Assembly (NCBI GenBank): GCA_002364555.1
Contig: DEYM01000114.1
Location: forward strand, 1 to 43,808
DNA: 43,808 bases
Reading direction: 5' to 3'
DNA from: Phycisphaerales bacterium UBA3158
Lineage (GTDB): Bacteria; Planctomycetota; Phycisphaerae; Phycisphaerales; SM1A02
Shown piece after piece: positions 26,532 through 35,977 of this stretch (position 1 is the first letter of the stretch; each line of letters starts with the position of its first letter). A model generated the notes under the pieces. That model made no database searches. It worked only from the letters and a program-made list of their open reading frames with translations, and had not been told where the DNA came from. The position numbers were made by a program, and so were the translations under genes.

Positions 26532-29500
26532 TCAATTCCCGCTGGTTTGAAGCGTTTCGAGATAGGCAACTACATCACGTACCTGAATCGGATCGAGATG
26601 TGGCGCCATGGCCGGCATCGCGGAGGCCTCTCCGTATCCATCTGCAATATCAAGAGCCGGTCGCAGGAGTGAATTGATCAATCCGATGGAATCCAGCCGA
26701 CTACCGACATCCGTCAGATCCGGGCCAGCCACTCCACCGGCACCATCGATCTGATGGCATCTCAGGCAGGTCGCGCTCGAGTTGTAGAAGACGATGTCTC
26801 TTCCAACGGATGGATCACCACCAGCAGTGGCCAGTTGATATGAACGTGCGTATCCCTCATCGCTCTTCTGATCCCACAGCCTGATCTGATCGTTCATCGC
26901 CGGATCGTCGTGCATCCTCGAAGACTCGAGAACATCCATCGCAAGACCGGGATCCTGCTTGTCCAGCTGGTCAAGACGAGTGCGAAGCGCCCTCGTCATT
27001 CGCTCATCCTGCATGAAACCCATGCCTCTGATGGCGGACTGTCGATCACTGCTGGATGTGGATTCCAATGCCGCGACGTACCAGTCGTGCGCTTCATCCA
27101 TTTCCCAGACTCCAGCCAGTTCCAGACCTCTTGATCGCAGACTCGGTTCCTCTGAAAGGACGGCCTCGCGAATCGAATCGGAACGAGTGACTGGATCCTC
27201 GACGAGGAACATCAATGCGGAGATGCGTTCACTGCTCGTATTGGATTCATCCACCAGCTGCTCTTTCAGAAGAGAGGCATCAAGCGGAATCCCATGCTGG
27301 GCCGCGATTTCCCGTGCTGGTGTCGCCACCAGCTCGTCCGAGGCGCTCATCGGAGGAAGAACCGCCGACATGATCTCTCTCCATCCCTCGACATCCCGTT
27401 CGCCCACCGGTCGATATCTTCCCTGAACACGATCTCGGGGTGATGGATCCGGCCATGAAGCGAGCACCGCCATGGCCTCTCGTCGCAGGACATCGGGCTG
27501 TTCACCGTCAAGAGCGAATCTCGCTATCCCACGTGCGCGTTCCGGCTCTCCGAGCCGCAATGCCGCGGAAAGACTTCTTCTGACCAGGGCGGCGTAGGTT
27601 CGATCGCCTCGATCGACATCCTGAGAGGCGACGATGACGGGCAACAGATCGGCGAGCGCCTCATCCGCCGCTTCGATCGGGACATCATGTATGGCCCGAG
27701 CGGCCTCGGCGGCTATCCGATCGTCCTGATCACGCAGAAGCAGTCCGACAGCGGGATCATGAAGTCTGCGAAGCGCGAGAACAGCAGCCAGACGAACCTG
27801 GGGCTGTGGATCAGCCAGAAGATCGAGGAGCTTCGCACGATCATCGATCATGGAGAGCCCCATGACGCCGGCATGGCGCAGCCATGGATCCTGATTGTCG
27901 TTCAGCGAGACCATCTCGACGATGGCATCGAATGAATCATTGCTTCCGATCTTCCCGAGTGCGATGCCTGCCTCGAATATGACACGAGGCATCTCATCGA
28001 AGAGCATGGCTTCTATGTCTTCCGAGGCCGGCGCATAGGCCGCATCTCCAAGAACACGAATCGCCTGTGCGCGGACTTCGGGATCCTCATCCCAGACCAA
28101 TGGTTGAATGGATGCCACTGGCCGCGAATCGGTTTCGGCAGCATCCGTTCTTCCATATCTTCGATCGATGCTGCCCAGTGCCCAGATGGCATGGATACGA
28201 GCCATCTGATCCGCCTCCGGATCCGCCGACACAAGATCGAGCTGTGATGCTTCCCCACGACTGGCAAGTTCGAACTGGGATCGTTGACGCACTCGTTGAT
28301 CGGCATGGGAAAGCAGATCGATCAGATCAGCGGGCTCTATGGTGGAGAAGTCCGAGGTCAGAATCACCTCCACCTCGCGACTTCGATCCCGACATGCCGG
28401 ATCCGTGACTCTCAGGATTCGACCGGTGTTCGTGCTGTACCAGCCCTCGACCCAGTCGGCGATCAGCATTGATCCGTTCATGTCGAATTCGACGTCCGTA
28501 CAGAGAACACCCTTGAGAAAGTCGTGGACATCATCCACCTTGAATCCGGCGCCGTCCGGAACCATCCGCATGGAGATGAGGCCACTGTGCTCGGGGCTTC
28601 CAAGGAAGTTGCACATGAAGAAATGGTCCTCGTAACGCTCCGACAGTCCGGTACCGGGATAGAACACGAATCCCGAGGGACCGGATCCGACATGTTTCAA
28701 TGGAGGCAAAGCCCAGGCAGGCCGGCCATCATGCCGGGTCTCCCAGAGTCCCTCCTGCATCCAGGGTCCTCGATTGTTCTCGCCTTCGAGCGTCTGGTAG
28801 TTCATCTCCCAGCCAGTCTCACCACCTTCCGCGCAGTAGACCATTCGTGCCTGATCCCCCCCATCGGAATTGTTGTCTCCGGTGAACAGATACCCGTATC
28901 GGTCAAAGGCCAGTTCCTGGGGATTCCGAAGACCGGTATGGAACAATTCAAGATCGGATCCATCGGGTTCACATCGAAAGACCGCTCCGGAATGTGGATC
29001 CGAGAGCACTTGACCATCGGCACGCTCGACGTGATAACCCCGATCGCCGATCGACCAGTAGAGTCTTCCGTCCGGACCCCAGGTCAATCCATGCATGTCG
29101 TGTCCACGTAGCGCATCACGAACGCCGAATCCGGAATGGATCGCCTCACGTACATCGGCCTTGGAATCGCCATCGTTGTCCCGTAGCCGCCACAGGTTCG
29201 GAATGCAGGTGTACCAGAGTTCATCACCGTTCATGATGAGACCCGCCCCCGTTCCATCCAGCGTCCCATTGAAGCCGTCCGCGAAGATCACCGAACGATC
29301 GGCAAGACCATCCCCGTTCGTATCCTGAAGGCACCGAACACGATCCTCCTTCTCGGTGTACCAGTCCATTCCATTGTCGCGCTTGTGGGCCCATTTGAGA
29401 TACTTGGCGAGTCGATCCTCCGTCCGAACGGCGGCCAGATCATCAAGCAGCCAGTAGGGCTGCGATCGATTGTCCTCGACACCATGCTCCTGCCTGAAGG

Positions 29501-29681
29501 TCTCGGCGACGTAGACCCGTCCACTGGCATCGACACAGATGGCCACCGGATCCTCGACCAGTGGTGATTCGGCCCATGTGCGAACAATCAGACCATCCTC
29601 GAGCTGGATATCACTCGAGGGGGCAGGATTCGACTGCACGGAAATGACAAGCGAAAACAGACCCAGGCAGATTGTCATCAT
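26532..29681 (-). CDS. PVC-type haem-binding CxxCH protein (beta-propeller, HEAT repeats, cytochrome c)
   Basis: A 1049-residue exported protein. Signal peptide (1 to about 20); beta-propeller of the putative membrane-bound dehydrogenase family (about 25-430, with VYVAETFRQEHG and LTWGPDGRLYWSIGDRG); a long HEAT-repeat region (about 450-900); and a C-terminal cytochrome c domain (about 950-1049) with the haem site C972-L-R-C975-H976 and a later MPAM as candidate axial Met. This is the hallmark family of planctomycetes and verrucomicrobia, thought to oxidise sugars or related substrates outside the cytoplasm and pass electrons to the haem. GGGAG lies upstream of the ATG. It is first in the SGNH/cupredoxin/channel group and divergent from cheW (67 bp). 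Confidence 0.93.
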   Translation of the reverse strand: MMTICLGLFSLVISVQSNPAPSSDIQLEDGLIVRTWAESPLVEDPVAICVDASGRVYVAETFRQEHGVEDNRSQPYWLLDDLAAVRTEDRLAKYLKWAHKRDNGMDWYTEKEDRVRCLQDTNGDGLADRSVIFADGFNGTLDGTGAGLIMNGDELWYTCIPNLWRLRDNDGDSKADVREAIHSGFGVRDALRGHDMHGLTWGPDGRLYWSIGDRGYHVERADGQVLSDPHSGAVFRCEPDGSDLELFHTGLRNPQELAFDRYGYLFTGDNNSDGGDQARMVYCAEGGETGWEMNYQTLEGENNRGPWMQEGLWETRHDGRPAWALPPLKHVGSGPSGFVFYPGTGLSERYEDHFFMCNFLGSPEHSGLISMRMVPDGAGFKVDDVHDFLKGVLCTDVEFDMNGSMLIADWVEGWYSTNTGRILRVTDPACRDRSREVEVILTSDFSTIEPADLIDLLSHADQRVRQRSQFELASRGEASQLDLVSADPEADQMARIHAIWALGSIDRRYGRTDAAETDSRPVASIQPLVWDEDPEVRAQAIRVLGDAAYAPASEDIEAMLFDEMPRVIFEAGIALGKIGSNDSFDAIVEMVSLNDNQDPWLRHAGVMGLSMIDDRAKLLDLLADPQPQVRLAAVLALRRLHDPAVGLLLRDQDDRIAAEAARAIHDVPIEAADEALADLLPVIVASQDVDRGDRTYAALVRRSLSAALRLGEPERARGIARFALDGEQPDVLRREAMAVLASWPDPSPRDRVQGRYRPVGERDVEGWREIMSAVLPPMSASDELVATPAREIAAQHGIPLDASLLKEQLVDESNTSSERISALMFLVEDPVTRSDSIREAVLSEEPSLRSRGLELAGVWEMDEAHDWYVAALESTSSSDRQSAIRGMGFMQDERMTRALRTRLDQLDKQDPGLAMDVLESSRMHDDPAMNDQIRLWDQKSDEGYARSYQLATAGGDPSVGRDIVFYNSSATCLRCHQIDGAGGVAGPDLTDVGSRLDSIGLINSLLRPALDIADGYGEASAMPAMAPHLDPIQVRDVVAYLETLQTSGN

Positions 29682-29748
29682 CGGACGGCTCCCATCTGGA
29701 ACCAGTGTAACTTGAATCCGATCGGTCTCCTCTCGTCACGCGGTTACC

Positions 29749-30315
29749 ATGACGATGAGCATGGCCCCAGAATCCGAACCATCTCGATCCAAGGAAAGCG
29801 CAATCAACAATCGGATTGATGCGGATGTGGCCGGCTGGCTGGAGACACTCCGATCCGCCGACACCTCGGAACTACCGGCCCATCCCAGCCTGCTGTTCTT
29901 CCGGCATGCTTCCATAGAGATGGCCATTCGGGCCTCTTTCATCGCGGCGGTCGATGTCGTTGGATTCACTCACAAGGTCCCTCATAGAAGGACCGAACTC
30001 TTTCGCGGGCTCGCCGTGAATGATGGTGAACTGGTACCACTCATGAATCTGGATGGCCTGCTCGCCTTCCCTCCTCAGACCACCGAGAAGGATCGGGTGC
30101 CTCGGCTTGTCGTGGTGGAGTCCTCGTCATCGGGTGGACGCTGGAGCATGATCGTCGACATGGTTCATGGTGTTGACATGTGTGATCCGGAGACATGGCG
30201 GGATCCATCGGAGACGGATGCCTGCATCGAGCACATCGTTCCCGGCGAACATGGACCGGCGAGACTCCTCGACTGCGATCGACTGTCGCGTCTGGCCGAA
30301 GGTGCGTTTCAATGA
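29749..30315 (+). CDS. CheW-like coupling protein
   Basis: A 188-residue cytoplasmic protein. After a hydrophilic N terminus of about 45 residues, the CheW fold is recognisable: LLFFRHASIEMAIRASFIAAVDVVGF, RGLAVNDGELVPLMNLDGLLAF and VVESSSSGGRWSMIVDMVHGVDM. It would bridge a receptor array to the downstream CheA. Its stop overlaps the CheA start as ATGA. Three ATGs (29749, 29755, 29761) are close together and the true start is uncertain. No chemoreceptor gene is nearby. Confidence 0.85.
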   Translation: MTMSMAPESEPSRSKESAINNRIDADVAGWLETLRSADTSELPAHPSLLFFRHASIEMAIRASFIAAVDVVGFTHKVPHRRTELFRGLAVNDGELVPLMNLDGLLAFPPQTTEKDRVPRLVVVESSSSGGRWSMIVDMVHGVDMCDPETWRDPSETDACIEHIVPGEHGPARLLDCDRLSRLAEGAFQ

Positions 30316-32525
30316 GTGGCGATCTGAGCGGATTCTCGATGTTCGATCTGTTCAGGGAGGAATCCCGGACACACGGCGCAGCGATCAGTCGCGGACTGGT
30401 GGAGCTGGAATCCACTCCCGGCGATGAGGAGTTGATCGCGTCCTTGATGCGGGCGGCCCACTCACTCAAGGGAGCCGCCAGAATCGTCGGGCTGGATCTG
30501 GCTGTCGGAGTCGCCCATGCGATGGAAGACGCCATGGTCGCCGTTCAGAAGGGCGAGCGCGTCATCACGGCCACCAGAATCGATCAGCTCCTGGCAGCCG
30601 CCGATCTCCTTGCTCAGCTGACGGAACTGGAGGAATCTGGAATCGACGACTGGACGATGGCGAACGTCGCGGCAGCCGATTCGATCGCCACGGATTTGCG
30701 GAACGCCGTGACGGACTCGGCGATCGAGGGGGCCGCCAAGTCTGCCGAATCGATTCCGGAAGATGCTCCCCCATCCACTCAGCAGGCTGATGACGGATCC
30801 GTTCGGGTCACATCCAGTCGTCTCGATCAGATCATGAGACTCGCTGGTGAAAGCCTGATCGCCTCACGACGTTTCCAGTCGGTCCGCAATCAAATGATTC
30901 AGATACGACGTCGACACGGACAGATGCAGTCACGCCTTCGAGAAGCCAGGATCCAGGATGGTGAAACATCGGAGGTGACCCTTGAATCCGCTCGCAAGGA
31001 AGCCGCTCGCACCGAGCTGGAGCTCGCCGAGCACCAGGATCAGCTTGAAGTCTTTCTGGGCCGTCTCGAGGTCGTCGCCGACTCGCTCTACAACGAGGTG
31101 CTCGGCTCGAGGATGCGACCATTCGATGAAGGGATCGCCATGTTCCCTCGACTGGTCAGGGATCTATCGAGATCGTTGGGCAAGAAGGCCACTCTGAACA
31201 TCGAGGGCGCCGATGTACCCGTCGATCGTGACGTGCTCAGAGAGCTCGAGGCGCCCCTGACCCACATGCTGAGGAACTGCGTCGATCACGGGATCGAAAC
31301 CATCGAAGACCGACGAGCCGTCGGCAAGGATGAGGTCGCCAGGATCGAACTGTCCGCGATGCATCGAAGTGGACGCCTGGAAGTCCATGTCCGTGACGAT
31401 GGAAGAGGTATCGATCCGGAGAACATCCGGGGGAAAGTCATCGAACGTGATCTGGCAAGCCATGATGTCGCCATGGCTCTGACGAACCGTGAACTCTATG
31501 AATTCCTGTTCCTGCCTGGATTCTCGACTGCTCAGTCCGTAACGGACGTGTCGGGCCGCGGTGTCGGTCTGGATGTCGTCCAGACTATGATTCAGGATCT
31601 CTCCGGTGGTGTTCGAATCGATTCCACTCCGGGTGAAGGCACGACTTTCAAACTTACACTCCCACTGACGCGTTCCGTCGTGCGGGCTCTGATCGCCGAT
31701 ATCGGGAGCGAGTCCTATGCCTTTCCGTTGACTCACATCAACCAGATCGTCAAGGCGGAACAACCGGATCTGGTGGAGATCGACTCCCGTCCAGCCATAC
31801 GGATCGAGGATCAGACTGTCGAGCTTCTGGACAGCGGTTCCATTCTCGAACTCGATCCGATTCGCATCGAGAAGGATGTCCATGCCATCATCGCGGGAAC
31901 CGAGGAGGAGCGATTCGCCTTCCATGTCGATGGATTCATCGGCGAGGAGGAGCTGCTTGTTCGACCGATTGACCCCCGACTGGGAAGAGTGCCGCATGTG
32001 GCGTCCTCGGCTTTTCTGGAAAATGGCGAACCGGTTCTCCTGCTCGATGTGGAGGATCTCATCAGGACCGCTCGACGCGCCGTGGCCGAAGGGGCCTTTG
32101 AATCAGCGGTATCCAATCAGCCCGGCCGGGATGATGGCCCTCGCGTACTGGTGGTCGACGACAGCATCACCGTTCGTGAAGCCCAGCGATCCATTCTCAC
32201 CAGAAACGGTTTTGCCGTCGATGTGGCGGTGGATGGTCTTGAGGGGTGGGAACGACTCCAGCGTGGTGACTACGATCTTCTGATCACGGATGTCGACATG
32301 CCGGGCATGAACGGCATCGAATTCGTCCGGACACTCAGGGCCCATGCCAGATATCGGGAGCTTCCCGTTGCCATCGTCTCCTACAAGGACGATGATCAGC
32401 AGCGTCAGGAAGGCCTCGATGCTGGCGGCACGGTCTATCTCAGCAAACATGTCATCAACGATGACCAGTTCATCGAAACAATACGGTCATTGATACCGAA
32501 CGATCAGGACATCAGTACATCATGA
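30312..32525 (+). CDS. Hybrid chemotaxis-type histidine kinase CheA with C-terminal receiver (WspE/FrzE-like)
   Basis: A 737-residue signalling kinase. Order: Hpt domain with phosphorylated H50 in AHSLKGAARIVG; a linker with no clear CheY-binding P2 domain; a coiled dimerisation region (about 195-265); the ATPase domain with N box HMLRNCVDHGIE, DDGRGID and SGRGVGLDVV; a CheW-like domain (about 450-595); and a receiver domain (about 605-737) with acceptor D660 in LITDVDMPG. The frame opens at 30195, but ATG 30312 (MSGDLSG) overlaps the CheW stop and is used. It overlaps the next gene as ATGA too. The fused receiver resembles WspE and FrzE, which regulate outputs other than the flagellar motor. 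Confidence 0.93.
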   Translation: MSGDLSGFSMFDLFREESRTHGAAISRGLVELESTPGDEELIASLMRAAHSLKGAARIVGLDLAVGVAHAMEDAMVAVQKGERVITATRIDQLLAAADLLAQLTELEESGIDDWTMANVAAADSIATDLRNAVTDSAIEGAAKSAESIPEDAPPSTQQADDGSVRVTSSRLDQIMRLAGESLIASRRFQSVRNQMIQIRRRHGQMQSRLREARIQDGETSEVTLESARKEAARTELELAEHQDQLEVFLGRLEVVADSLYNEVLGSRMRPFDEGIAMFPRLVRDLSRSLGKKATLNIEGADVPVDRDVLRELEAPLTHMLRNCVDHGIETIEDRRAVGKDEVARIELSAMHRSGRLEVHVRDDGRGIDPENIRGKVIERDLASHDVAMALTNRELYEFLFLPGFSTAQSVTDVSGRGVGLDVVQTMIQDLSGGVRIDSTPGEGTTFKLTLPLTRSVVRALIADIGSESYAFPLTHINQIVKAEQPDLVEIDSRPAIRIEDQTVELLDSGSILELDPIRIEKDVHAIIAGTEEERFAFHVDGFIGEEELLVRPIDPRLGRVPHVASSAFLENGEPVLLLDVEDLIRTARRAVAEGAFESAVSNQPGRDDGPRVLVVDDSITVREAQRSILTRNGFAVDVAVDGLEGWERLQRGDYDLLITDVDMPGMNGIEFVRTLRAHARYRELPVAIVSYKDDDQQRQEGLDAGGTVYLSKHVINDDQFIETIRSLIPNDQDISTS

Positions 32526-33712
32526 GCACCACGGAAACAGACAGACGAGAAGACGGATCCACCGGAATCAGGGTATTGCTGGTGGATGATCAGGCCATGA
32601 TCGGCGAGGCTGTTCGTCGCATGCTTCTTGCGGATGAGAACATCGAATACAAGTACTGCTCCGATCCACGGGAGGCCCTTGCTATCGCGAAGGAATGGAA
32701 GCCCACCGTGATCCTTCAGGACCTCGTGATGCCGGAGGTCGATGGACTCGATCTGGTGCGGGACTATCGCCAGGACGAGTCGACGGCACTGGTGCCCATC
32801 GTCGTGCTCAGTTCACGGGAAGAGCCGGCCACCAAGGCGGAGGCTTTCGCCAGAGGTGCCAACGACTATCTCGTCAAGCTGCCCGATCCGGTTGAGATCA
32901 TTGCACGAGTCAGGCATCATGCCGAGGGTTACATCGCGAGGATCGATCGCGACAAGGCCCATGCGGCGTTGAAGAAGAGTGAATCGCATCTGCGAGAGGA
33001 ATTGGCGAAGGCGGCAGCCTATGTGCAGTCGCTTCTCCCTGAACCGATGGAGGAACGAGTATCCACCCAGTGGAGATTCATTCCATCAGTCTCGCTTGGA
33101 GGCGATGCCTTCGGATACCACTGGCTTGATGACCATAGGTTGGCGCTCTATCTGCTCGATGTGTGCGGGCATGGAGTCGGGCCCGCGCTTCTCTCCATAA
33201 CCGCCATGAACGTCATATCGAAGGAATCTCTCCCCGATGTCGACTTCGGAGATCCGGGAAACGTGCTTTCCGTGCTGAATGAACGGTTCAAGATGGCTGA
33301 TCACCAGGGGATGTTCTTCACGATCTGGTATGGAGTCTACGACGAACGGACCCGGACGCTCGACTGGTCGGGTGGCGGCCACCCTCCCGCCGTCCTGCTC
33401 TCGGATGGCGATGATCCCCATCTTCTCGATTCCGATGGTCCAATGGTGGGTGCGATCGACGGAATGTCGTATGAGGCAAGGCAACAGGAGATCAAGCCTG
33501 GAAGTCGATTGCTCCTCTACAGTGACGGCATCTACGAGATCAGGCGACCCGATGGAACGATCTGGTCGCTTGAGGAGTTCGTCAGGGTCGTCGAGGAGCA
33601 TCTGCCCGATCAATCCAAATCCATCGATTCGATCATCGGGACAGCCAGAGGAATCAGTGAAAAGGACATGTTCGAGGACGACTGCTCCGTTGTGGAATTC
33701 AAGTTCGACTAG
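32522..33712 (+). CDS. Response regulator with PP2C (SpoIIE-type) phosphatase output
   Basis: A 396-residue cytoplasmic protein: receiver domain (about 15-140) with acceptor D67 in ILQDLVMPEVDG and the conserved Lys in YLVKLPDP; a coiled-coil linker (about 145-175); and a PP2C/SpoIIE domain (about 185-396) with GGDAFGYHW, LDVCGHGVGPALLS, GGHPPAV and LLLYSDGIYEI. It is coupled to the CheA gene by ATGA, so it is the likely phosphoacceptor. In Pseudomonas, HsbR has the same receiver-plus-PP2C logic and acts on the anti-anti-sigma factor HsbA. Here no anti-anti-sigma partner is adjacent, so the target is unknown. Confidence 0.93.
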   Translation: MSTTETDRREDGSTGIRVLLVDDQAMIGEAVRRMLLADENIEYKYCSDPREALAIAKEWKPTVILQDLVMPEVDGLDLVRDYRQDESTALVPIVVLSSREEPATKAEAFARGANDYLVKLPDPVEIIARVRHHAEGYIARIDRDKAHAALKKSESHLREELAKAAAYVQSLLPEPMEERVSTQWRFIPSVSLGGDAFGYHWLDDHRLALYLLDVCGHGVGPALLSITAMNVISKESLPDVDFGDPGNVLSVLNERFKMADHQGMFFTIWYGVYDERTRTLDWSGGGHPPAVLLSDGDDPHLLDSDGPMVGAIDGMSYEARQQEIKPGSRLLLYSDGIYEIRRPDGTIWSLEEFVRVVEEHLPDQSKSIDSIIGTARGISEKDMFEDDCSVVEFKFD

Positions 33713-33839
33713 AGCATTCGATCGATTCTCGGACGCAATAGACGCACATCATGCGCTAGTCCATGCATGAGCGTGTTCTTTCAAGCATTCGAATGATGTT
33801 TCCGAAAAGGTATGTAGCACACATGCCTTCGGATTCATC

Positions 33840-34241
33840 ATGACCACATCAGATCGACCTGTACTCGTACGCTGCACCATCGTGCTCTCAGTCATGGCCT
33901 GGACGATTCCAGCCGCTGTTCTGCTGATGGTCTATTCGCTGCTCAGTGACATGAGCAATGTCTTGGCGGGAACCATCGGCGACATGCCATTCGGTGATGC
34001 CACCATTCAGATGAGCCTCTCTTCTGCTCAGCAAAGTCATGGCCTGAGCACCTTCGCATTGGCGGTCGGCGTGTTCGCCGTATTCGCGATCGGCATGATC
34101 CTCGCGTCGATCAGCCTCTGGACCGGTAAACAGGCGATCAGACTCGGTGCCACCGATACGGCGCTTCTGGCGGCAGTCACGGGATCATTCATCTACCTTG
34201 GCGGAATCGCGACGATACTCTTCAACGCCTTGGTCAGATGA
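33840..34241 (+). CDS. Small membrane protein of unknown function
   Basis: A 133-residue protein not recognised. Three hydrophobic segments are visible: about residues 10-38, 72-93 and 106-130. Between the first two lies a hydrophilic, probably extracytoplasmic, loop with GDMPFGDATIQMSLSSAQQSHG. No signal for lipoprotein processing and no catalytic motif was seen. No Shine-Dalgarno sequence precedes the ATG. It follows the chemosensory operon by 127 bp and converges with the OprB-like porin, ending 21 bp from its stop. The gap upstream has a 10-bp palindrome CATTCGAATG at 33786-33795, of unknown meaning. Confidence 0.6.
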   Translation: MTTSDRPVLVRCTIVLSVMAWTIPAAVLLMVYSLLSDMSNVLAGTIGDMPFGDATIQMSLSSAQQSHGLSTFALAVGVFAVFAIGMILASISLWTGKQAIRLGATDTALLAAVTGSFIYLGGIATILFNALVR

Positions 34242-34262
34242 ATCCTGAAGGGCTCGACTCGT

Positions 34263-35906
34263 TCAGAAAGACCACACTGAACGAATACCCCAGATCCACG
34301 ACTTCCCCACTCCCGATGCGCTATCGGTGATGTATTGGAGAACAGGACTGACCTGAACGGTATCCGTGACATTGACCCGCCAGTAGAGTTCCATGAAGGT
34401 CTGATTGCCCGTGGGCACGAATTCCCCGGGGCCACCCGGAACCGCGGCGTATCCGGCCTGGAATCGTCCCAGCTCGGTGATCTTCGACCAGGAAGCTCCG
34501 AATCCGATCGCATCCCCCTGCCTGCCGAGGAAATTCTCGATGCTGAATCCAGCGGATACGGCGAAATTCGACGTCGTGACGTCATTCTCGCCCCAGCCAA
34601 CTCTGCAGAATGCGCCGAGGCTTCTCCAGATCTCCTGATCCATGTTGAAAGTCAGACCCCAACCGGAGGCATCCCATGGATTCTTCCCGCTGGAAGTCTT
34701 CCCGATGGAGTTGTACCAGACCATTGCCCGGTAGTGACCCTCGTGAATTCGATCACCCCATGTGAACTCGCTTTTGTAGGTCGCCTGGAAGATGGAGAAG
34801 AGATGGTCTGCTGAAAGATATTCGAATCCCGTCGACTTGCCAGTCGCCTCCGAATTGATCGTCCCGACTCGAAAATCCCAGGCATCCGACAGTTTCCACT
34901 GAACCACGGCGCCGAAGCCGTAGCCAGGAAACGGATTCGTGATGCTCTCATTGAAGCCTTCATACATGAATTGCGACAAGGGGTTGTACGCGATGGCGTT
35001 GGCGTCGAAGAACACCTGGTCCTCGAACTTGCCGACCATGACACGTACCTTCTTGTCGAACAATTCCTGTTTCCAATAGAGCATGTAGAGATTGAAATCA
35101 CTACTGACCAGAATGTTGTTGGCCAAAATCGGCGAGCCGACTGCGTTCCCGATGTAGGGACGCACGGGAGTGAAGGCGCCGACCGCCGACTGCATGTTGT
35201 AGACGATGCGGCTGGACACATCGGGATCGTCATACAGAACCACGGAGCCATCGACACCGAACCAGAGAGAGGATCTCGCGTTCTGATATCCATCACGGAC
35301 ATTCGTCGCATGCTGATAGGTCCAGGCCATGGCTGGATCGAAGGTCATGCTCAACGGCGTGAGAACCTGCTCCCGGAATTCCTCGACGGCGGTGTTTAGT
35401 GGGGAAAACGGGGAGAAGTCGAACAACGGCTCCGATATCTGGGCCAGCTTGTGCTGATCGGAGAAGATCCGGAGTCCCTTGCCGGACCATCCTGATTCGG
35501 TCCTTCCGATGGACTTGTTCTTCTGTTCATCGTCAAAGAGTCCGACGAGCAGCCCGTAGGTGTCTGATGGGGATTGTCCATCATCCGCGGACTCGCGGGG
35601 CAGACGTAGTCGAGGGATCGACTGACCGGATCTGTCGTATACCTCGTGACCGCCGTGACCACGTCGAATCGGTCCGGTATGCGGAATGAGGACAACTTCT
35701 TTTCTACCCGCGTTTTCCGCCATTTCCGATGTGGCATCGCCGTTGTCCGCAGACAACTGTTTCCCGTCGGGATCCTTCGATGTCGAAGAGGGGATGGATG
35801 ATGACGAATTACCATCGCTCGATGTCGGCGGCTCGGCGGCATATCCGACAAGACCGAAGAACACCGTACAGAGCGTCAGTATGCCTTGTTTCATAGTAAT
35901 GGACAT
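34263..35906 (-). CDS. Carbohydrate-selective porin (OprB family)
   Basis: A 547-residue outer-membrane protein. Signal peptide (1 to about 27, ending in GYAA), then a Ser/Asp-rich low-complexity stretch (about 28-70), then the barrel. OprB-like features include GWSGKGLRIFSDQHKLAQ, alternating aromatic strands, FYPLSQF-like and GWGENDVTTSNFAVSAGFSIEN, the GASW and FVPTGNQTFMELYWRV region, and a final aromatic residue (VWSF) for assembly. OprB porins take up glucose and other sugars. ATG 35906 is used; ATG 35894 (MKQGIL) is an alternative. No Shine-Dalgarno sequence, but TACAAT ends 7 nt before the ATG. Divergent from the MFS transporter by 71 bp, which suggests shared control of uptake across both membranes. 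Confidence 0.82.
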   Translation of the reverse strand: MSITMKQGILTLCTVFFGLVGYAAEPPTSSDGNSSSSIPSSTSKDPDGKQLSADNGDATSEMAENAGRKEVVLIPHTGPIRRGHGGHEVYDRSGQSIPRLRLPRESADDGQSPSDTYGLLVGLFDDEQKNKSIGRTESGWSGKGLRIFSDQHKLAQISEPLFDFSPFSPLNTAVEEFREQVLTPLSMTFDPAMAWTYQHATNVRDGYQNARSSLWFGVDGSVVLYDDPDVSSRIVYNMQSAVGAFTPVRPYIGNAVGSPILANNILVSSDFNLYMLYWKQELFDKKVRVMVGKFEDQVFFDANAIAYNPLSQFMYEGFNESITNPFPGYGFGAVVQWKLSDAWDFRVGTINSEATGKSTGFEYLSADHLFSIFQATYKSEFTWGDRIHEGHYRAMVWYNSIGKTSSGKNPWDASGWGLTFNMDQEIWRSLGAFCRVGWGENDVTTSNFAVSAGFSIENFLGRQGDAIGFGASWSKITELGRFQAGYAAVPGGPGEFVPTGNQTFMELYWRVNVTDTVQVSPVLQYITDSASGVGKSWIWGIRSVWSF

Positions 35907-35913
35907 TCATGAA

Positions 35914-35919
35914 ATTGTA
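35914..35919 (-). promoter_or_regulatory. Candidate leaderless -10 hexamer TACAAT for the OprB-like porin
   Basis: On the minus strand TACAAT occupies -13 to -8 before ATG 35906, in the 71-bp gap divergent to the MFS gene. It matches the -10 consensus at five of six bases. No ribosome site is visible. Confidence 0.4.
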
Positions 35920-35977
35920 TCAAGGCTTGCTATTTCCCGAAGGTCGCCTCTGGCGGTTATGGTAATCAACTACAAGT

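Noticed and set aside
30195..30311. N-terminal extension of CheA to 30195
   Set aside because: It would overlap cheW by 121 bp and adds Arg-rich sequence before the Hpt domain; the ATGA overlap at 30312 is the natural start.
33786..33795. CATTCGAATG palindrome upstream of the small membrane protein as an operator
   Set aside because: A single 10-bp palindrome with no second copy and no regulator nearby; only mentioned in the gene entry.
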